Below, piece after piece: positions 17,287 to 26,842 of a stretch of DNA of 37,075 bases; position 1 is the stretch's first letter; every line of letters starts with the position of its first letter. A program made the position numbers and the translations under genes. Under the pieces are notes generated by a model. The model was not told where the DNA came from, made no database searches, and saw nothing but the letters and a program-made list of their open reading frames with translations. This DNA is from an uncultured Saprospiraceae bacterium (GTDB taxonomy: Bacteria > Bacteroidota > Bacteroidia > Chitinophagales > Saprospiraceae): positions 1 through 37,075 of the forward strand of contig CALDTK010000227.1 of NCBI GenBank assembly GCA_937924035.1. Direction: 5' to 3'.

Positions 17287-18186
17287 CTAGCCATATACCT
17301 CTTGGGCCACTCGAAAGGTGTTCGCATGTGCATCTACAATAGTAGCAAGCCGCTCTGTGTAGCCACCGCCCATACTCACTGCTACTGGAAGGTTTCTCTG
17401 ATGACATGCTTGTAAAACCAGTCGGTCTCTTTCCCTGCAGCCTTGAGTTGTAAGACTTAGTCTTCCAAGTTTGTCAGCTGCAAGTACATCTACTCCCGAC
17501 AAATAGAAGACCATGTCGGGCTGCTGTTCATCTAGCACCTTTGGTATAATACGAGCGACTTCATTCAGGTAAAATTCATCTTCTGTTTTATCCTCGAAAC
17601 CAAGGTCTAAATCGCTCGTCATTTTACGGGTAGGGTAGTTGCGAGCTCCGTGAAAGCTGAGGGTATAAACGTTTGGATTATGCTCAAATAGCTTCGCCGT
17701 ACCATTGCCTTGGTGCACATCAAGGTCGATAACTACCGCTTTCGAGATTTCGCCACTCGAGAGCAGCACGTTAGCTGCAATGGCGATATCATTAAAGACG
17801 CAAAAGCCTTCTCCTCGATCTGCAAAACTGTGGTGAGTGCCACCTGCAATATTTAGTGCTACACCGTCCTTCACGGCATATCGAGCACAAGCCAGGGTAC
17901 CTTGGGCGATATGCAATCCACGTTCAACAAGTTTTAGCGAAAGCGGAAAACCAATATCCCTGATCTCTTTTCTGGATAAGTCTTGAGCTTGAAGCTTTCG
18001 CCAAAACTCCTCCGTATGTGTAAGAAGCAGCTCTTGTTGAGTGAGCTTTTCAGGGGCAAAAAAGGAAGCCTTCGTAACCGTGCCTTCATAGAGCAATTGC
18101 TCTGGAAGCAGGTCATACTTCGCCATCGGGAATCGATGTTTTGGCGGAAGCTTATAATGGTAAATAGGGGAAAATGCGATGCGCAT
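17287..18186 (-). CDS. Histone deacetylase superfamily amidohydrolase (AcuC/HDAC-like)
   Basis: A 299-aa zinc hydrolase that would remove acetyl or other acyl groups from lysine, polyamine or similar amines. Seen: the His-His pair in GGTHHSFADRGEGFCVFND (residues 116-133), zinc ligands in VIDLDVHQGNG (152-161, D and H), YTLSFHGARNYPTRK, and the C-terminal SGVDVLAADKLGRLSLT segment carrying the third ligand Asp. The length fits single-domain bacterial members. The natural substrate cannot be deduced. It starts 24 bp after the stop of the giant T9SS gene on the same strand, so it may be read through from it. One exact 14-mer motif copy lies inside, read as EFWRKL. The last gene base is 6 bp from the convergent acyltransferase. 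Confidence 0.92.
   Translation of the reverse strand: MRIAFSPIYHYKLPPKHRFPMAKYDLLPEQLLYEGTVTKASFFAPEKLTQQELLLTHTEEFWRKLQAQDLSRKEIRDIGFPLSLKLVERGLHIAQGTLACARYAVKDGVALNIAGGTHHSFADRGEGFCVFNDIAIAANVLLSSGEISKAVVIDLDVHQGNGTAKLFEHNPNVYTLSFHGARNYPTRKMTSDLDLGFEDKTEDEFYLNEVARIIPKVLDEQQPDMVFYLSGVDVLAADKLGRLSLTTQGCRERDRLVLQACHQRNLPVAVSMGGGYTERLATIVDAHANTFRVAQEVYG
17994..18007 (+). repeat. Iterated 14-mer GCTTTCGCCAAAAC, copy in the deacetylase gene
   Basis: Exact copy antisense to the gene; the coding strand uses a third frame (E-FWRKL). A one-mismatch copy (GTTTTGGCGGAAGC) occurs 130 bp away at 18138-18151 in the same gene. Confidence 0.8.
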
Positions 18187-18210
18187 GCAGACCGAAGACT
18201 AGGGTAGTGC

Positions 18211-21200
18211 TTAGCGGATTAACGTCACATCTCCTGAGAAGGTCTGTACCGTACCATTTTTGAAAAGGACCTCTGCCACTACAACAAAAACTGCTGGATT
18301 CATATCCCTATCTCGGAACGTTCCATCCCATCCAAATAATTCGTCTCCAGGCAAAAAGCCTCCCGATTGGTGCATCAGAATTCCCCAGCGATCAAACACC
18401 ATAAAGGATTCAATACGTTCGACCTCTGGGCCTCCAAATGGTAGAATTCTGTCATTGACACCGTCACCATTTGGGCTAAACGCAGTTGGAAGGAAGATAT
18501 CCGCAAGTGGGTTTACTCTAACAAATACACGATCTCGAACTTCACAACCTTCTATGGTATAAGCGATTGCTTCGTACTCGATATCAAAAGGAGGCGAGAC
18601 AAGCACGCGCTCACATGTATCACAATCCATAAATTGGCCAGGCAACCACCTGATTGAGTCGAGCGTGTTAGGGAGATCAAGGAAGATTCTTGCCGTATCA
18701 CCCAGGTTAATGTCAATAGTGTCAAAACGAATAATGTCGTAAAAAACAGGGTCGTCAATCGTAATTAACGTGCTTTGATCACATCCATTTTCTTGAATCA
18801 ACTGAAATACATATGTCCCTGCCTCTAGGTTGTCAAAGCTGAAATCAGGTGAGGTTACAGGGTCTAAACCTGGTAAGTCAAACCGGAATTGGGCATTCAT
18901 TGGAAGCTGATCAAGGGAGATTGAAATGCTTCCTTCACCATCAGGACAAATTGGATCAATCGAAGAAAGTGTGTACGCCAACGTATCTCCTTCTACAACA
19001 TCAACATTTGCCGAAGAAGTACAGCCCAAGTCATCCGTAATCGTTACAGAGTAGCTTCCTTGACCGACATCAGAAATAGTACTCGTGGTATCTCCAGTTG
19101 ACCAATCGAAAGAATATGGTCCGACACCGTTTCCTGTTTGAACAGCAATCGAAGCAACCGTATTCTCGCCGCAAGCAGTAAATACACCAGACAGCGGTAA
19201 AGGAATATCAGCGTTGAGTTGAGATACTTGTGGTGAATAGCTCACTTGACGAGGACTGGCTTCGGCACAACCTCCTGAAGTAGCGATCAAGTTACTTAGC
19301 CTGAAAGAGAAGCCACTAGTAGCAGGAAAAGACAAGGTGTTATCTCCAACAGGAAGTGTTGTTGATCCACTAGGGTTACCGTTCACAAAAAGATCGCCTT
19401 GTACTGGTCTTGTGCCTTCTACTCGCACCGTCACTTCGATGTCTGAACCTGCACAATAAGTAGGATCTCCGATGATGGACACTTCTGGTTCCCTTAAGAA
19501 CTCAAGTTCAACATTAACGATACTATCGCATCCATTGCGAGCTCGAAGAATAGAAGTTCCTGTCGGATTCAACTGATCGAAAACACGGTTTCCAACCACA
19601 AGGCTGTCACCAAAGCAAATTGTATCTCTCAGCAGAGAATCCGAAGGTGGAAGTACCATCAAAGCCACTCGATAAGTCGTATCGCAAGTAGTCGCACCAA
19701 CGGTAAAGGTGTCAGAAGGATTACTCGCATTGAAGGTCTGGCCACCAATCACAAGTGAGTCATTATTGCAGATCACATCTGTTCGATCTATTGTAGTGCC
19801 GCCTCCAGTAGAAAAGTTGACAGTTACGTTGACGATCGTATCACAGCTTGCGCCAAAACCCATTAGGGTATGAGAGCCTGTATTGCTTGTTTGCGTGTAA
19901 GTGTTGCCTGCAATTGTGACAACTGTACCGCTACAAACCGTTGTGTCTAAAGGAATGAATTGGGTTTGTCCCAATTGAATCAAGCGCAGTGGACTTTCGT
20001 CAAAACAAGTTGAGCTGATGCCTCCACTACCGTCGTTTTCTCCTGCAAGGCTCGAAATGTATACGTTTCCGCTTGTAAGCCCGAGTGCACCTAAATCAAT
20101 TGGAAGACTCGGGAATCGTCCGATCTCAATCGTTCCTGCTGCATCGCTGTAAACGACAAAAACTTGAAGATCGTTAGCGCCTAAACTTGCATCATTATTG
20201 AAGCTCGCATCCGTGATATAATTATCACAAAGCAAAAGAGGGCTAGTGTTGAAGGTGCCTGGGAATGGTGCTACACAAGGGCTAGAGCAATCATAGGATA
20301 CGACCTCATTCACTGGGCCACAGTTCTGAGCATCATCAAACATGAAATTAGCCGTACTACCTGTGGCTAGTGGACCAGCACTAAATACTGACGCACTGCT
20401 AAAGCTGCCGGCAAATCCTGACATTTGAGTGTAAGGAGCCCATCCTCCAGTTATTGTTATGTCTACTGTGTATGAATTTTGGGCGGCGTTACAAACTGGC
20501 GTTCCAACACTAATAGACATTGGAGCAGCCCAGGTTACTTGAATCGAATTACTCTGAGATCGACAGTTGTCAAGAGCCGAAACTCCTCCAGAACCATCGT
20601 CATTTCCAGCGAGAGCATAAACAAAGAGCGATTGGCCAAACAAGCCAACCGGAGCATTAAACTGGACATCAAGTCGTTGTTCTAGGAATCCATTGTCAGG
20701 ATTAGTGTCATCGTCAAGAAAGTAGAACAGTACATCGTCTCCATCATTGACAAATCCTGATACGCCGGCATTCACAAGCTGATCTGTCGAGCATAGCTGA
20801 TATGGTCCACCGGAAAGGCTCCCAGCATCAGTAGTGCAGTTGATAGAAGAACAAGTGTGAGAAATGTCAACCGTAATTGGAGCATTACACGTAGCTGCAT
20901 CATCGATGATGACGCTAGAATTTGTGCCACTCACCAAACCGGTGATTGTTAAAACTGATCCTACAAGTGTTCCTAATGAAGTCGTGATAGTGCCGTTGTT
21001 TGGTGTTGTCGTAACGCTAATAGTAGCGATATACGTCTGTCCGTCTGGGGCACAAGTGAATGTAGGCTGTCCAACCGACAAAGTCGAGACTCCTACCACA
21101 TCAAAGGTGAATTGAGCTGCAGAGTAACATCCCCCTTGCGGCGTAAAGGTTACTTGGTCTGGGCCTGAAGTATTGCTCGGTGTATATACCCCAGAACTTG

Positions 21201-24200
21201 TAATGCTACTGCCTGACCAAGATCCCATCGCAAAAGAAGGATCGAGCTGTGTACTTAGGTTAATTGGGCCTGTTCCAGCACATACCGTGTCCGTAAAAAT
21301 ACCGACGGTTGTTAACGGGCTTATTTGAAGCGATGTTGAAACAGGATCGGTAGCGCATCCTCCACTTGGTGGCGTGTAAGTAAGCATGAAATTCCCTGCT
21401 CCTATTGCTGTTGGATCAAGCTGATTACTTGAAACTCCTGGTCCTGTCCATGTACCACCCGGAGCCGCAGAAGGATCTTGTGTCGTCAAGTCAATAATAC
21501 CAGCATCAATACAATAAGACAATACGGGAAGTGTAAGCGTAATGCTTGAGCTCACAGAGACAGTAATCGTAGTTGGGTTGGTACACCCTCCGACTGGCGT
21601 ATAAATGATTCGATAGTTCCCTGCTGCTACAGCCGAAGGATCAAAGCTGTTGCCGCTTACGTTCGCGCCTGACCATGTACCTCCTCCATAAGGTGAAGGA
21701 ACTAAGGCATCGAGGTTTATCACAGGTGAGGTGGTGCAGACAAATTGATCCGCGATGGTTGGGGTACCTGAAACTTGAACCGTCACCTGGATCATCGTTG
21801 GTAGTGCGCAAACGCCAGATGCTGGTGTAAACGTTAAGCCGTAAGTGCCCGATGCTACGTTGGGTGCATCAAATTGACCAGCAGCAACTCCAGGGCCACT
21901 CCATGTTCCAGCTATAGTTACTCCATTAAGCATCATATCTAGACCAAACGCTGGAGTTCCAGCGCAAATGATGGTATCTCTTCCTGAAGTAGGAGCAGCT
22001 AGGAATACAGTAATATCTGTCGTACTCGCTTGAGCACAAGCCGTTGAAGGAGTAAACGTAAGGGTGTAATCAGAAGGGGGAAGACCAGCCGCGCTGAAGG
22101 TGGTGCCTGTTACATTGGTACCACTCCAAGTTCCAGTTGGAAATGCAGCGTCTTGAAGTGTTGTCAGATCTATGGTTTCAGTCTCGCACAGTGTAGCTGT
22201 TGCTAAAACAGGCGTTCCACTTGCTGAAACCGTTACAGCTACTGATGCCGCTGACGCGCAACCTGTAGGTGTAAAAGTTAAGATGCGAACTCCCGTTGAA
22301 CCTATAGAAGGATCTAACATGGTTCCAACAACTCCAACCCCAGACCAGGTGCCTGTAGGATATGCTGGATCGCTAATTGTGCTTAGATCGAGCGGGTTAT
22401 CTGTTTCACACAACGATACTGGGGTGAGTACAGGAGTTCCTCCTTGGGTGACTTCTATCGTAGTTGAAGCTGGGCTTAAGCAAGCGCCTGTTGGTGTAAA
22501 GGTCACGTTATGTGTTCCAACACCCACGAGAGAAGGATCAAAGAATGACCCACTTACACCTGCCCCTGTCCAAGCTCCACTAGAGAAAGCTGGATCCTGA
22601 ATATTGAACAAATCGTACAAGCCATCTGAGATACAAATAGTAGCAGTGCCAAGGGTTGGAGAACCACCCGCGCTTATGGTTATTGTAGAGGTACCCGGTA
22701 AGGTGCAACCTCCCGCTGGCGGAGTGTAGGTCACCGTATAATTACCGCTTGCGCTAGGTCCAGCGTCAAAGGAATTACCTGCCACATTAGCTCCTGACCA
22801 GCTTCCACCTGGAGCTGCTGGATCTTCAAGGCTAGCTAAATTGTAAGGTTGTTCACTCGCACAGATTGTAACATCCAGCGGTTGAGCGGTTCCTGCACCT
22901 GTCACAGTGACGTTAGTTGTAACTTGATTAACGCAACCTCCAGAGATAGTATAGGTTAGTGTGAAACTTCCCGTTCCCGCTGTTGTAGGATTAAAAAATC
23001 CAGCAGAAACACTTGGTCCTGACCATACTCCGCCCGTAAACAAAGGATCTTCTAGTGTAGTAAGGTCTAATGGAGCGTCAGCTACACAAAGTGTTGCTTG
23101 AGATAGCGTTGGTGTTGAAGCATTAGATACTGTAATACTTGTTGTTGCTGCACTTAGGCAACTTCCTGTAGGCGTGAAGGTGACATTGTGTGTTCCTACT
23201 CCAACGATCGTTGGATCAAAGAATGAACCACTCACTCCTACACCTGTCCAAGTTCCACTAGAATAAGCTGGATCTTGAATATTGAAGAGATCATAAAGAC
23301 CTGCGGTTAGGCATATAGTAGCCATCCCTAAGGTTGGTGAGCCGCTTGCACTAACCGTAATAGTCGCTGTTCCTGGCGTTGCACAACCTCCTGCTGGAGG
23401 TGTATAAGTGACCGTATAATTTCCACTAGCGCTAGGTCCAGCATCGAAAGTTGAACCAGTGACGTTAGCACCAGACCATGTTCCACCCGTTGCTGCAGGG
23501 TCTTCGAAAGGCGTCAAGTTTAGTGGTTGATCTGAAGCACAAATGGTAGCATCTAACGGTTGTGCTGGACCTGCTGCAGTGACGGTGATTGTTGTGTTCA
23601 CCGTAGAGGCACAACTTCCAGCAGTGGGCGTGAATGTTACGCTAATAGGACCAGTGCCAGCGGTCGAAGGATTAAAATTTGAACCAATTACTCCCGGTCC
23701 CGACCATGTCCCGTTCGGATAAGCAGGATCGACTAAAGCCGTTAAATCAAAAGCAGGATCTGTTTGACACAGAGTTGTACTGCCTAATACAGGTGTATTT
23801 GTTGAGGTAACAGAGATCGTTGTTGAGGATGGTCCTTCACAAGAACCTCCACCACTTGGCGTAAAGGTGACCGTTGCAGGTCCTACACCGGCACTGCTTG
23901 GGTTAAAGAAAGAGCCCGAAACTCCAGTACCAGCCCAAGTACCCGTTGGGAAGCTAGGGTCTTCTAAGGTGGTTAAATCAAATAGTGGATCATTCAAACA
24001 GAGCGTAGCAGTTCCTAGAACAGGAGATGTTTGACCAGTGACATTGATGCTTGTGTTGGTTGCTATTGCACATTGGCCAGCAGGGGGAGTGTAGGTAATT
24101 GTTGTACTACCTAAGCCAGCAACCGCAGGATTAAAGAGCCCACCACTAACTCCAGGTCCTGACCAGGTTCCACCAGGCCAAGATGGGTCTTCTAAACCTA

Positions 24201-26463
24201 CCAAAGCAAAAGCTGGGTCTGAAATACAAAGTGTCGTTGTTCCCAAATTCGCATTCACGGCGGGGACAACATTTATGGAAGTAGTCTCAGATCTATAACA
24301 CTGCCCAGGGGTGGGGGTAAAAGTGATTGTGTAACTCCCCAATGGTACACTCGCTGGATCGAAAAAGCCTCCTGAAACTCCTGTTCCAGTCCACGTTCCA
24401 GTAGGGAATCCTCCAACCACTAGGGTTGAAAGATCAATAGGAGAGTTGGATACACAAGCTGTTGCCGTTGCAAGTGATGGTGTGGAAGGGGCGTTTACTG
24501 TAATCGTGCTTGTGCCTGGAAGTAAACAACTAGCTCCGCCAGCCGGAGGCGTATAAGTCACTGAGTAACTGCCGGAAGCTGTCGGACCAGCATCAAACGA
24601 AGAGCCCAAAACGTTTAGCCCAGACCAAGTACCACCAGGAGCAGCAGGGTCTTCTAATGATGTCAAATTATAGGGCTGATCAGTTGCACAGATGGTAGCA
24701 TCTAGTGGCATAGCATTGCCACCTGCCTGCACGGTAATCGTCACCATCTCAGGTGAAAAGCATCCTGAATTTGGAGTGAACGTAAAAACATACTGAGCGC
24801 CTACACCTCCAATCGCTGGAGCATTAAATGTTGAAGGCAATGTCAAGTTTGGACCAGACCAGTCGCCTGACGGTGATGAAGGGCTTAGTAAATTATCTAA
24901 ATCATAGGTGGTTGGACCACAAAGCACAGGCGGAGTCCCAAGTGTTATAGGCGTCGGTGCGTTTATGGTAATAGTGGACGTTCCAGGTGTCAAGCATCCA
25001 CCTGCTGGCGGTGTGTACGTGACAGTGTAAGGTCCCGATGCGGTAGAACCTGCATCGAACATGGTTCCAGAAACAAAAGTCCCCGACCAGCTTCCTCCTG
25101 GAGCAGCTGGATCTTCTAACGAGGTAAGATCAATTGGCTGATCTAAAGAGCAGGCCGTGAAATCAAGTGGCATCGCCGCAGCCGAGTTTGTGGCTGTGAC
25201 TGAAGCAGAACCCAGCAAACTTGCTGGACAGCTAGTACCCCCAACACTCAATAGCGCTATCGCATATGTACCAGCACTTGCTGGTGTAAATGGAATTGTA
25301 TAAGGATTGTCAGAGGTTGTCACCTGAGGCTGCGGAACTCCTGCGATACTGTAGGTGAACGAATATGGCGGAGAGGCTATTCCTGAAAAGCTTACTTGAA
25401 TGCTGCTGGTTGGGCTGCCAGCACAGACTGTTTCACTTCCCGAAAGGGTTACCTCTGGGCACTCGACAAAAAGACTTAAGTCACCAACTCCAGTTTGTGG
25501 GGGACAACCTGCAACGGGAGGAGCCACCACTGCGCTGTAGTATTGTTGACCACATTCGTTTGCAGTAATACTTACGTTAAGTGGATCTATCGTAACCGAA
25601 GCTACGGGAACAGTAGGCGGAGCAGGTATGAAAGGAGTCCCATTACATGGCGCAGGGAAATTTACACCTAAAAGAGTCCAACCAGCAGTCAACACATTAT
25701 TCCCAGTACTACCAGTGTAAGTAAGTGACTGGTTTGGTCCTGGGCAACCAAAGTCGGCCATGTAGGTATTTGAACCGCCATTGGAAAAAGCCCCAGGAAC
25801 TGTTGTTCCAAGTATTCTTGTACAGCTGTTCTGGAAAATATAAATAGGAAAGCCTAGAGCGCACAGCCCCGAAAAATCAAAGTTGATATCTGCCTCACTA
25901 CTAGTAAATACAAGTACGAAAGCATTTGCAGGAACCACAGTGGAAGGACCTGCATAAACCACACACCCTCCGGCGACACTTACCGTTGGAGTCGCGAGTA
26001 GAGGGCATGGCCCAAGTGTGCCAATATTAGCAGTAGTTGGCGATCCAAGATCGTTTACCTCGACACCTAAGTCTGAGCCATTAAAACCGCCCGCACTCCA
26101 AATGAGCATGGCCTCGTTCTCTTCACTACCATTACTTGGATTGTTTCCATTGCAAGGGTTGACAAGACCGCCGAGAACAACAGGTGGATTAGAACATGGA
26201 GCAGATGAACCAACAATTTGCGCCGAACCCACATACGTTCCTTGAGAAAGTGGATCAAAACCTGAGGTCGATCCTGAGTACCAATCAACAGTTTGAGCAC
26301 CAGGAATCAAGTTGGTACCATCGGCCATCGTTAAAGTAACAACATCACCAATACAGGCTTGATTAGTTGAAATTGCAGGACCAGTCAATGTGGGGCATTG
26401 ACCTTGAACCATAGTTGTTGCAACAACTATGGTAAACAGGCAAAAAAGCATGTGCTTCAACAT
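18211..26463 (-). CDS. Giant T9SS type B cargo protein (about 2750 aa) with 18 PGGTWSG-type repeats
   Basis: A predicted secreted surface protein. The track starts at 26517, but the ATG at 26463 opens MLKHMLFCLFTIVVATTMVQGQ, a signal peptide, and a -7-like TACTTTG box lies between the two starts, so 26463 is preferred. After an N-terminal region (NGSEENEAMLIWSAGGFNGSDLG at about 130-160), eighteen ~70-76-aa repeats of the form TLC..D...DL..LEDP..P.GTWSG..V.G..F.P...G....TFTP..G.C fill about residues 445-1810. Then come two similar NDGSGG-containing modules (about 1880-2150), three C...D / CD-type repeats, one SprB-like repeat (PYSFDWSTGDTTSTISDVGQGSYSVTITDDLGC, about 2460), and a C-terminal sorting domain, IFLPTAFSPNGDGVND ... 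FMVFDRWGILM ... TLIR. No PorP/SprF gene adjoins it. Ligand unknown. Confidence 0.92.
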   Translation of the reverse strand: MLKHMLFCLFTIVVATTMVQGQCPTLTGPAISTNQACIGDVVTLTMADGTNLIPGAQTVDWYSGSTSGFDPLSQGTYVGSAQIVGSSAPCSNPPVVLGGLVNPCNGNNPSNGSEENEAMLIWSAGGFNGSDLGVEVNDLGSPTTANIGTLGPCPLLATPTVSVAGGCVVYAGPSTVVPANAFVLVFTSSEADINFDFSGLCALGFPIYIFQNSCTRILGTTVPGAFSNGGSNTYMADFGCPGPNQSLTYTGSTGNNVLTAGWTLLGVNFPAPCNGTPFIPAPPTVPVASVTIDPLNVSITANECGQQYYSAVVAPPVAGCPPQTGVGDLSLFVECPEVTLSGSETVCAGSPTSSIQVSFSGIASPPYSFTYSIAGVPQPQVTTSDNPYTIPFTPASAGTYAIALLSVGGTSCPASLLGSASVTATNSAAAMPLDFTACSLDQPIDLTSLEDPAAPGGSWSGTFVSGTMFDAGSTASGPYTVTYTPPAGGCLTPGTSTITINAPTPITLGTPPVLCGPTTYDLDNLLSPSSPSGDWSGPNLTLPSTFNAPAIGGVGAQYVFTFTPNSGCFSPEMVTITVQAGGNAMPLDATICATDQPYNLTSLEDPAAPGGTWSGLNVLGSSFDAGPTASGSYSVTYTPPAGGASCLLPGTSTITVNAPSTPSLATATACVSNSPIDLSTLVVGGFPTGTWTGTGVSGGFFDPASVPLGSYTITFTPTPGQCYRSETTSINVVPAVNANLGTTTLCISDPAFALVGLEDPSWPGGTWSGPGVSGGLFNPAVAGLGSTTITYTPPAGQCAIATNTSINVTGQTSPVLGTATLCLNDPLFDLTTLEDPSFPTGTWAGTGVSGSFFNPSSAGVGPATVTFTPSGGGSCEGPSSTTISVTSTNTPVLGSTTLCQTDPAFDLTALVDPAYPNGTWSGPGVIGSNFNPSTAGTGPISVTFTPTAGSCASTVNTTITVTAAGPAQPLDATICASDQPLNLTPFEDPAATGGTWSGANVTGSTFDAGPSASGNYTVTYTPPAGGCATPGTATITVSASGSPTLGMATICLTAGLYDLFNIQDPAYSSGTWTGVGVSGSFFDPTIVGVGTHNVTFTPTGSCLSAATTSITVSNASTPTLSQATLCVADAPLDLTTLEDPLFTGGVWSGPSVSAGFFNPTTAGTGSFTLTYTISGGCVNQVTTNVTVTGAGTAQPLDVTICASEQPYNLASLEDPAAPGGSWSGANVAGNSFDAGPSASGNYTVTYTPPAGGCTLPGTSTITISAGGSPTLGTATICISDGLYDLFNIQDPAFSSGAWTGAGVSGSFFDPSLVGVGTHNVTFTPTGACLSPASTTIEVTQGGTPVLTPVSLCETDNPLDLSTISDPAYPTGTWSGVGVVGTMLDPSIGSTGVRILTFTPTGCASAASVAVTVSASGTPVLATATLCETETIDLTTLQDAAFPTGTWSGTNVTGTTFSAAGLPPSDYTLTFTPSTACAQASTTDITVFLAAPTSGRDTIICAGTPAFGLDMMLNGVTIAGTWSGPGVAAGQFDAPNVASGTYGLTFTPASGVCALPTMIQVTVQVSGTPTIADQFVCTTSPVINLDALVPSPYGGGTWSGANVSGNSFDPSAVAAGNYRIIYTPVGGCTNPTTITVSVSSSITLTLPVLSYCIDAGIIDLTTQDPSAAPGGTWTGPGVSSNQLDPTAIGAGNFMLTYTPPSGGCATDPVSTSLQISPLTTVGIFTDTVCAGTGPINLSTQLDPSFAMGSWSGSSITSSGVYTPSNTSGPDQVTFTPQGGCYSAAQFTFDVVGVSTLSVGQPTFTCAPDGQTYIATISVTTTPNNGTITTSLGTLVGSVLTITGLVSGTNSSVIIDDAATCNAPITVDISHTCSSINCTTDAGSLSGGPYQLCSTDQLVNAGVSGFVNDGDDVLFYFLDDDTNPDNGFLEQRLDVQFNAPVGLFGQSLFVYALAGNDDGSGGVSALDNCRSQSNSIQVTWAAPMSISVGTPVCNAAQNSYTVDITITGGWAPYTQMSGFAGSFSSASVFSAGPLATGSTANFMFDDAQNCGPVNEVVSYDCSSPCVAPFPGTFNTSPLLLCDNYITDASFNNDASLGANDLQVFVVYSDAAGTIEIGRFPSLPIDLGALGLTSGNVYISSLAGENDGSGGISSTCFDESPLRLIQLGQTQFIPLDTTVCSGTVVTIAGNTYTQTSNTGSHTLMGFGASCDTIVNVTVNFSTGGGTTIDRTDVICNNDSLVIGGQTFNASNPSDTFTVGATTCDTTYRVALMVLPPSDSLLRDTICFGDSLVVGNRVFDQLNPTGTSILRARNGCDSIVNVELEFLREPEVSIIGDPTYCAGSDIEVTVRVEGTRPVQGDLFVNGNPSGSTTLPVGDNTLSFPATSGFSFRLSNLIATSGGCAEASPRQVSYSPQVSQLNADIPLPLSGVFTACGENTVASIAVQTGNGVGPYSFDWSTGDTTSTISDVGQGSYSVTITDDLGCTSSANVDVVEGDTLAYTLSSIDPICPDGEGSISISLDQLPMNAQFRFDLPGLDPVTSPDFSFDNLEAGTYVFQLIQENGCDQSTLITIDDPVFYDIIRFDTIDINLGDTARIFLDLPNTLDSIRWLPGQFMDCDTCERVLVSPPFDIEYEAIAYTIEGCEVRDRVFVRVNPLADIFLPTAFSPNGDGVNDRILPFGGPEVERIESFMVFDRWGILMHQSGGFLPGDELFGWDGTFRDRDMNPAVFVVVAEVLFKNGTVQTFSGDVTLIR
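21085..25185 (-). repeat. Eighteen tandem ~76-aa repeats (GTWSG...FTP) in giant gene 2
   Basis: By eye I count 18 units. Each has a cysteine after the first strand, a [PT]GG[TS]WSG or equivalent core, a phenylalanine-rich F[FN]P/FDA turn, then T[FY]TP and a second cysteine. Three units (1, 3, 8 and also 11) start A.PLD.T.C and form a recognisable subclass, which implies that blocks of several units have been copied together. I know no named domain for it. Confidence 0.85.
22450..23566 (-). repeat. Higher-order duplication of two-unit blocks inside the giant gene 2 array
   Basis: Units 8-9 (about 23131-23566) and units 11-12 (about 22450-22888) are much more alike than other units: both read SGANV.G..FDAGPSASGNYTVTYTPPAGGC and then LYDLFNIQDPA.SSG.WTG.GVSGSFFDP..VGVGTHNVTFTPTG. 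The best explanation is a relatively recent copying of a block of about three units within the array. Confidence 0.75.
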
Positions 26464-26842
26464 AGGCAGTACTACACTGAGTAGTTGGCTTTGGGAGGTT
26501 CTGCAAAGTACAAACATACTAGTACGCCGGGGCAGTCCATGAATAGGGTAGGTTTTGGCTTTGTTAGCTTTTTCAACGCTTTATAACAATTCCGCTCCAT
26601 TCGCATAGGAGTGCTACCTGTTTTCTGAGGTTTCAAGACCTTTTTTTGCTTCGTTGAATATTAAACCGTGGATAAATTTTAGAAGAAAGAATGTACTAGG
26701 TCGCCGAGGCCTCATCAACTACATTCGCGTTCTCAACGTTTTGCTTTCGCCAAAACCGCTTTAACCTTGGTTTTGGCGAAAGCAAGACACGTTTTAGCGA
26801 AAGCTATAAGGCTCTCATAAAAGGGCGAAAACTTATTCAAAC
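26464..26842. other. Divergent intergenic region between giant gene 2 and lysS
   Basis: About 380 bp without a gene. It holds a -7-like TACTTTG box for the giant gene near 26508-26502 (minus strand), an AT-rich middle part, and three copies of the 14-mer motif (one inverted pair and one single) within 110 bp of the lysS start. I found no convincing TTG-N19-TAnnTTTG promoter for lysS and no riboswitch-like structure. Confidence 0.6.
26741..26804. repeat. Inverted pair plus third copy of the iterated 14-mer upstream of lysS
   Basis: GCTTTCGCCAAAAC at 26743-26756 and its exact complement GTTTTGGCGAAAGC at 26770-26783 are 13 nt apart; one to two flanking T/A pairs extend the stem to 16 bp. A third copy with one mismatch, GTTTTAGCGAAAGC, follows at 26791-26804. 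It lies in the leader or promoter region of lysS. Confidence 0.88.
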
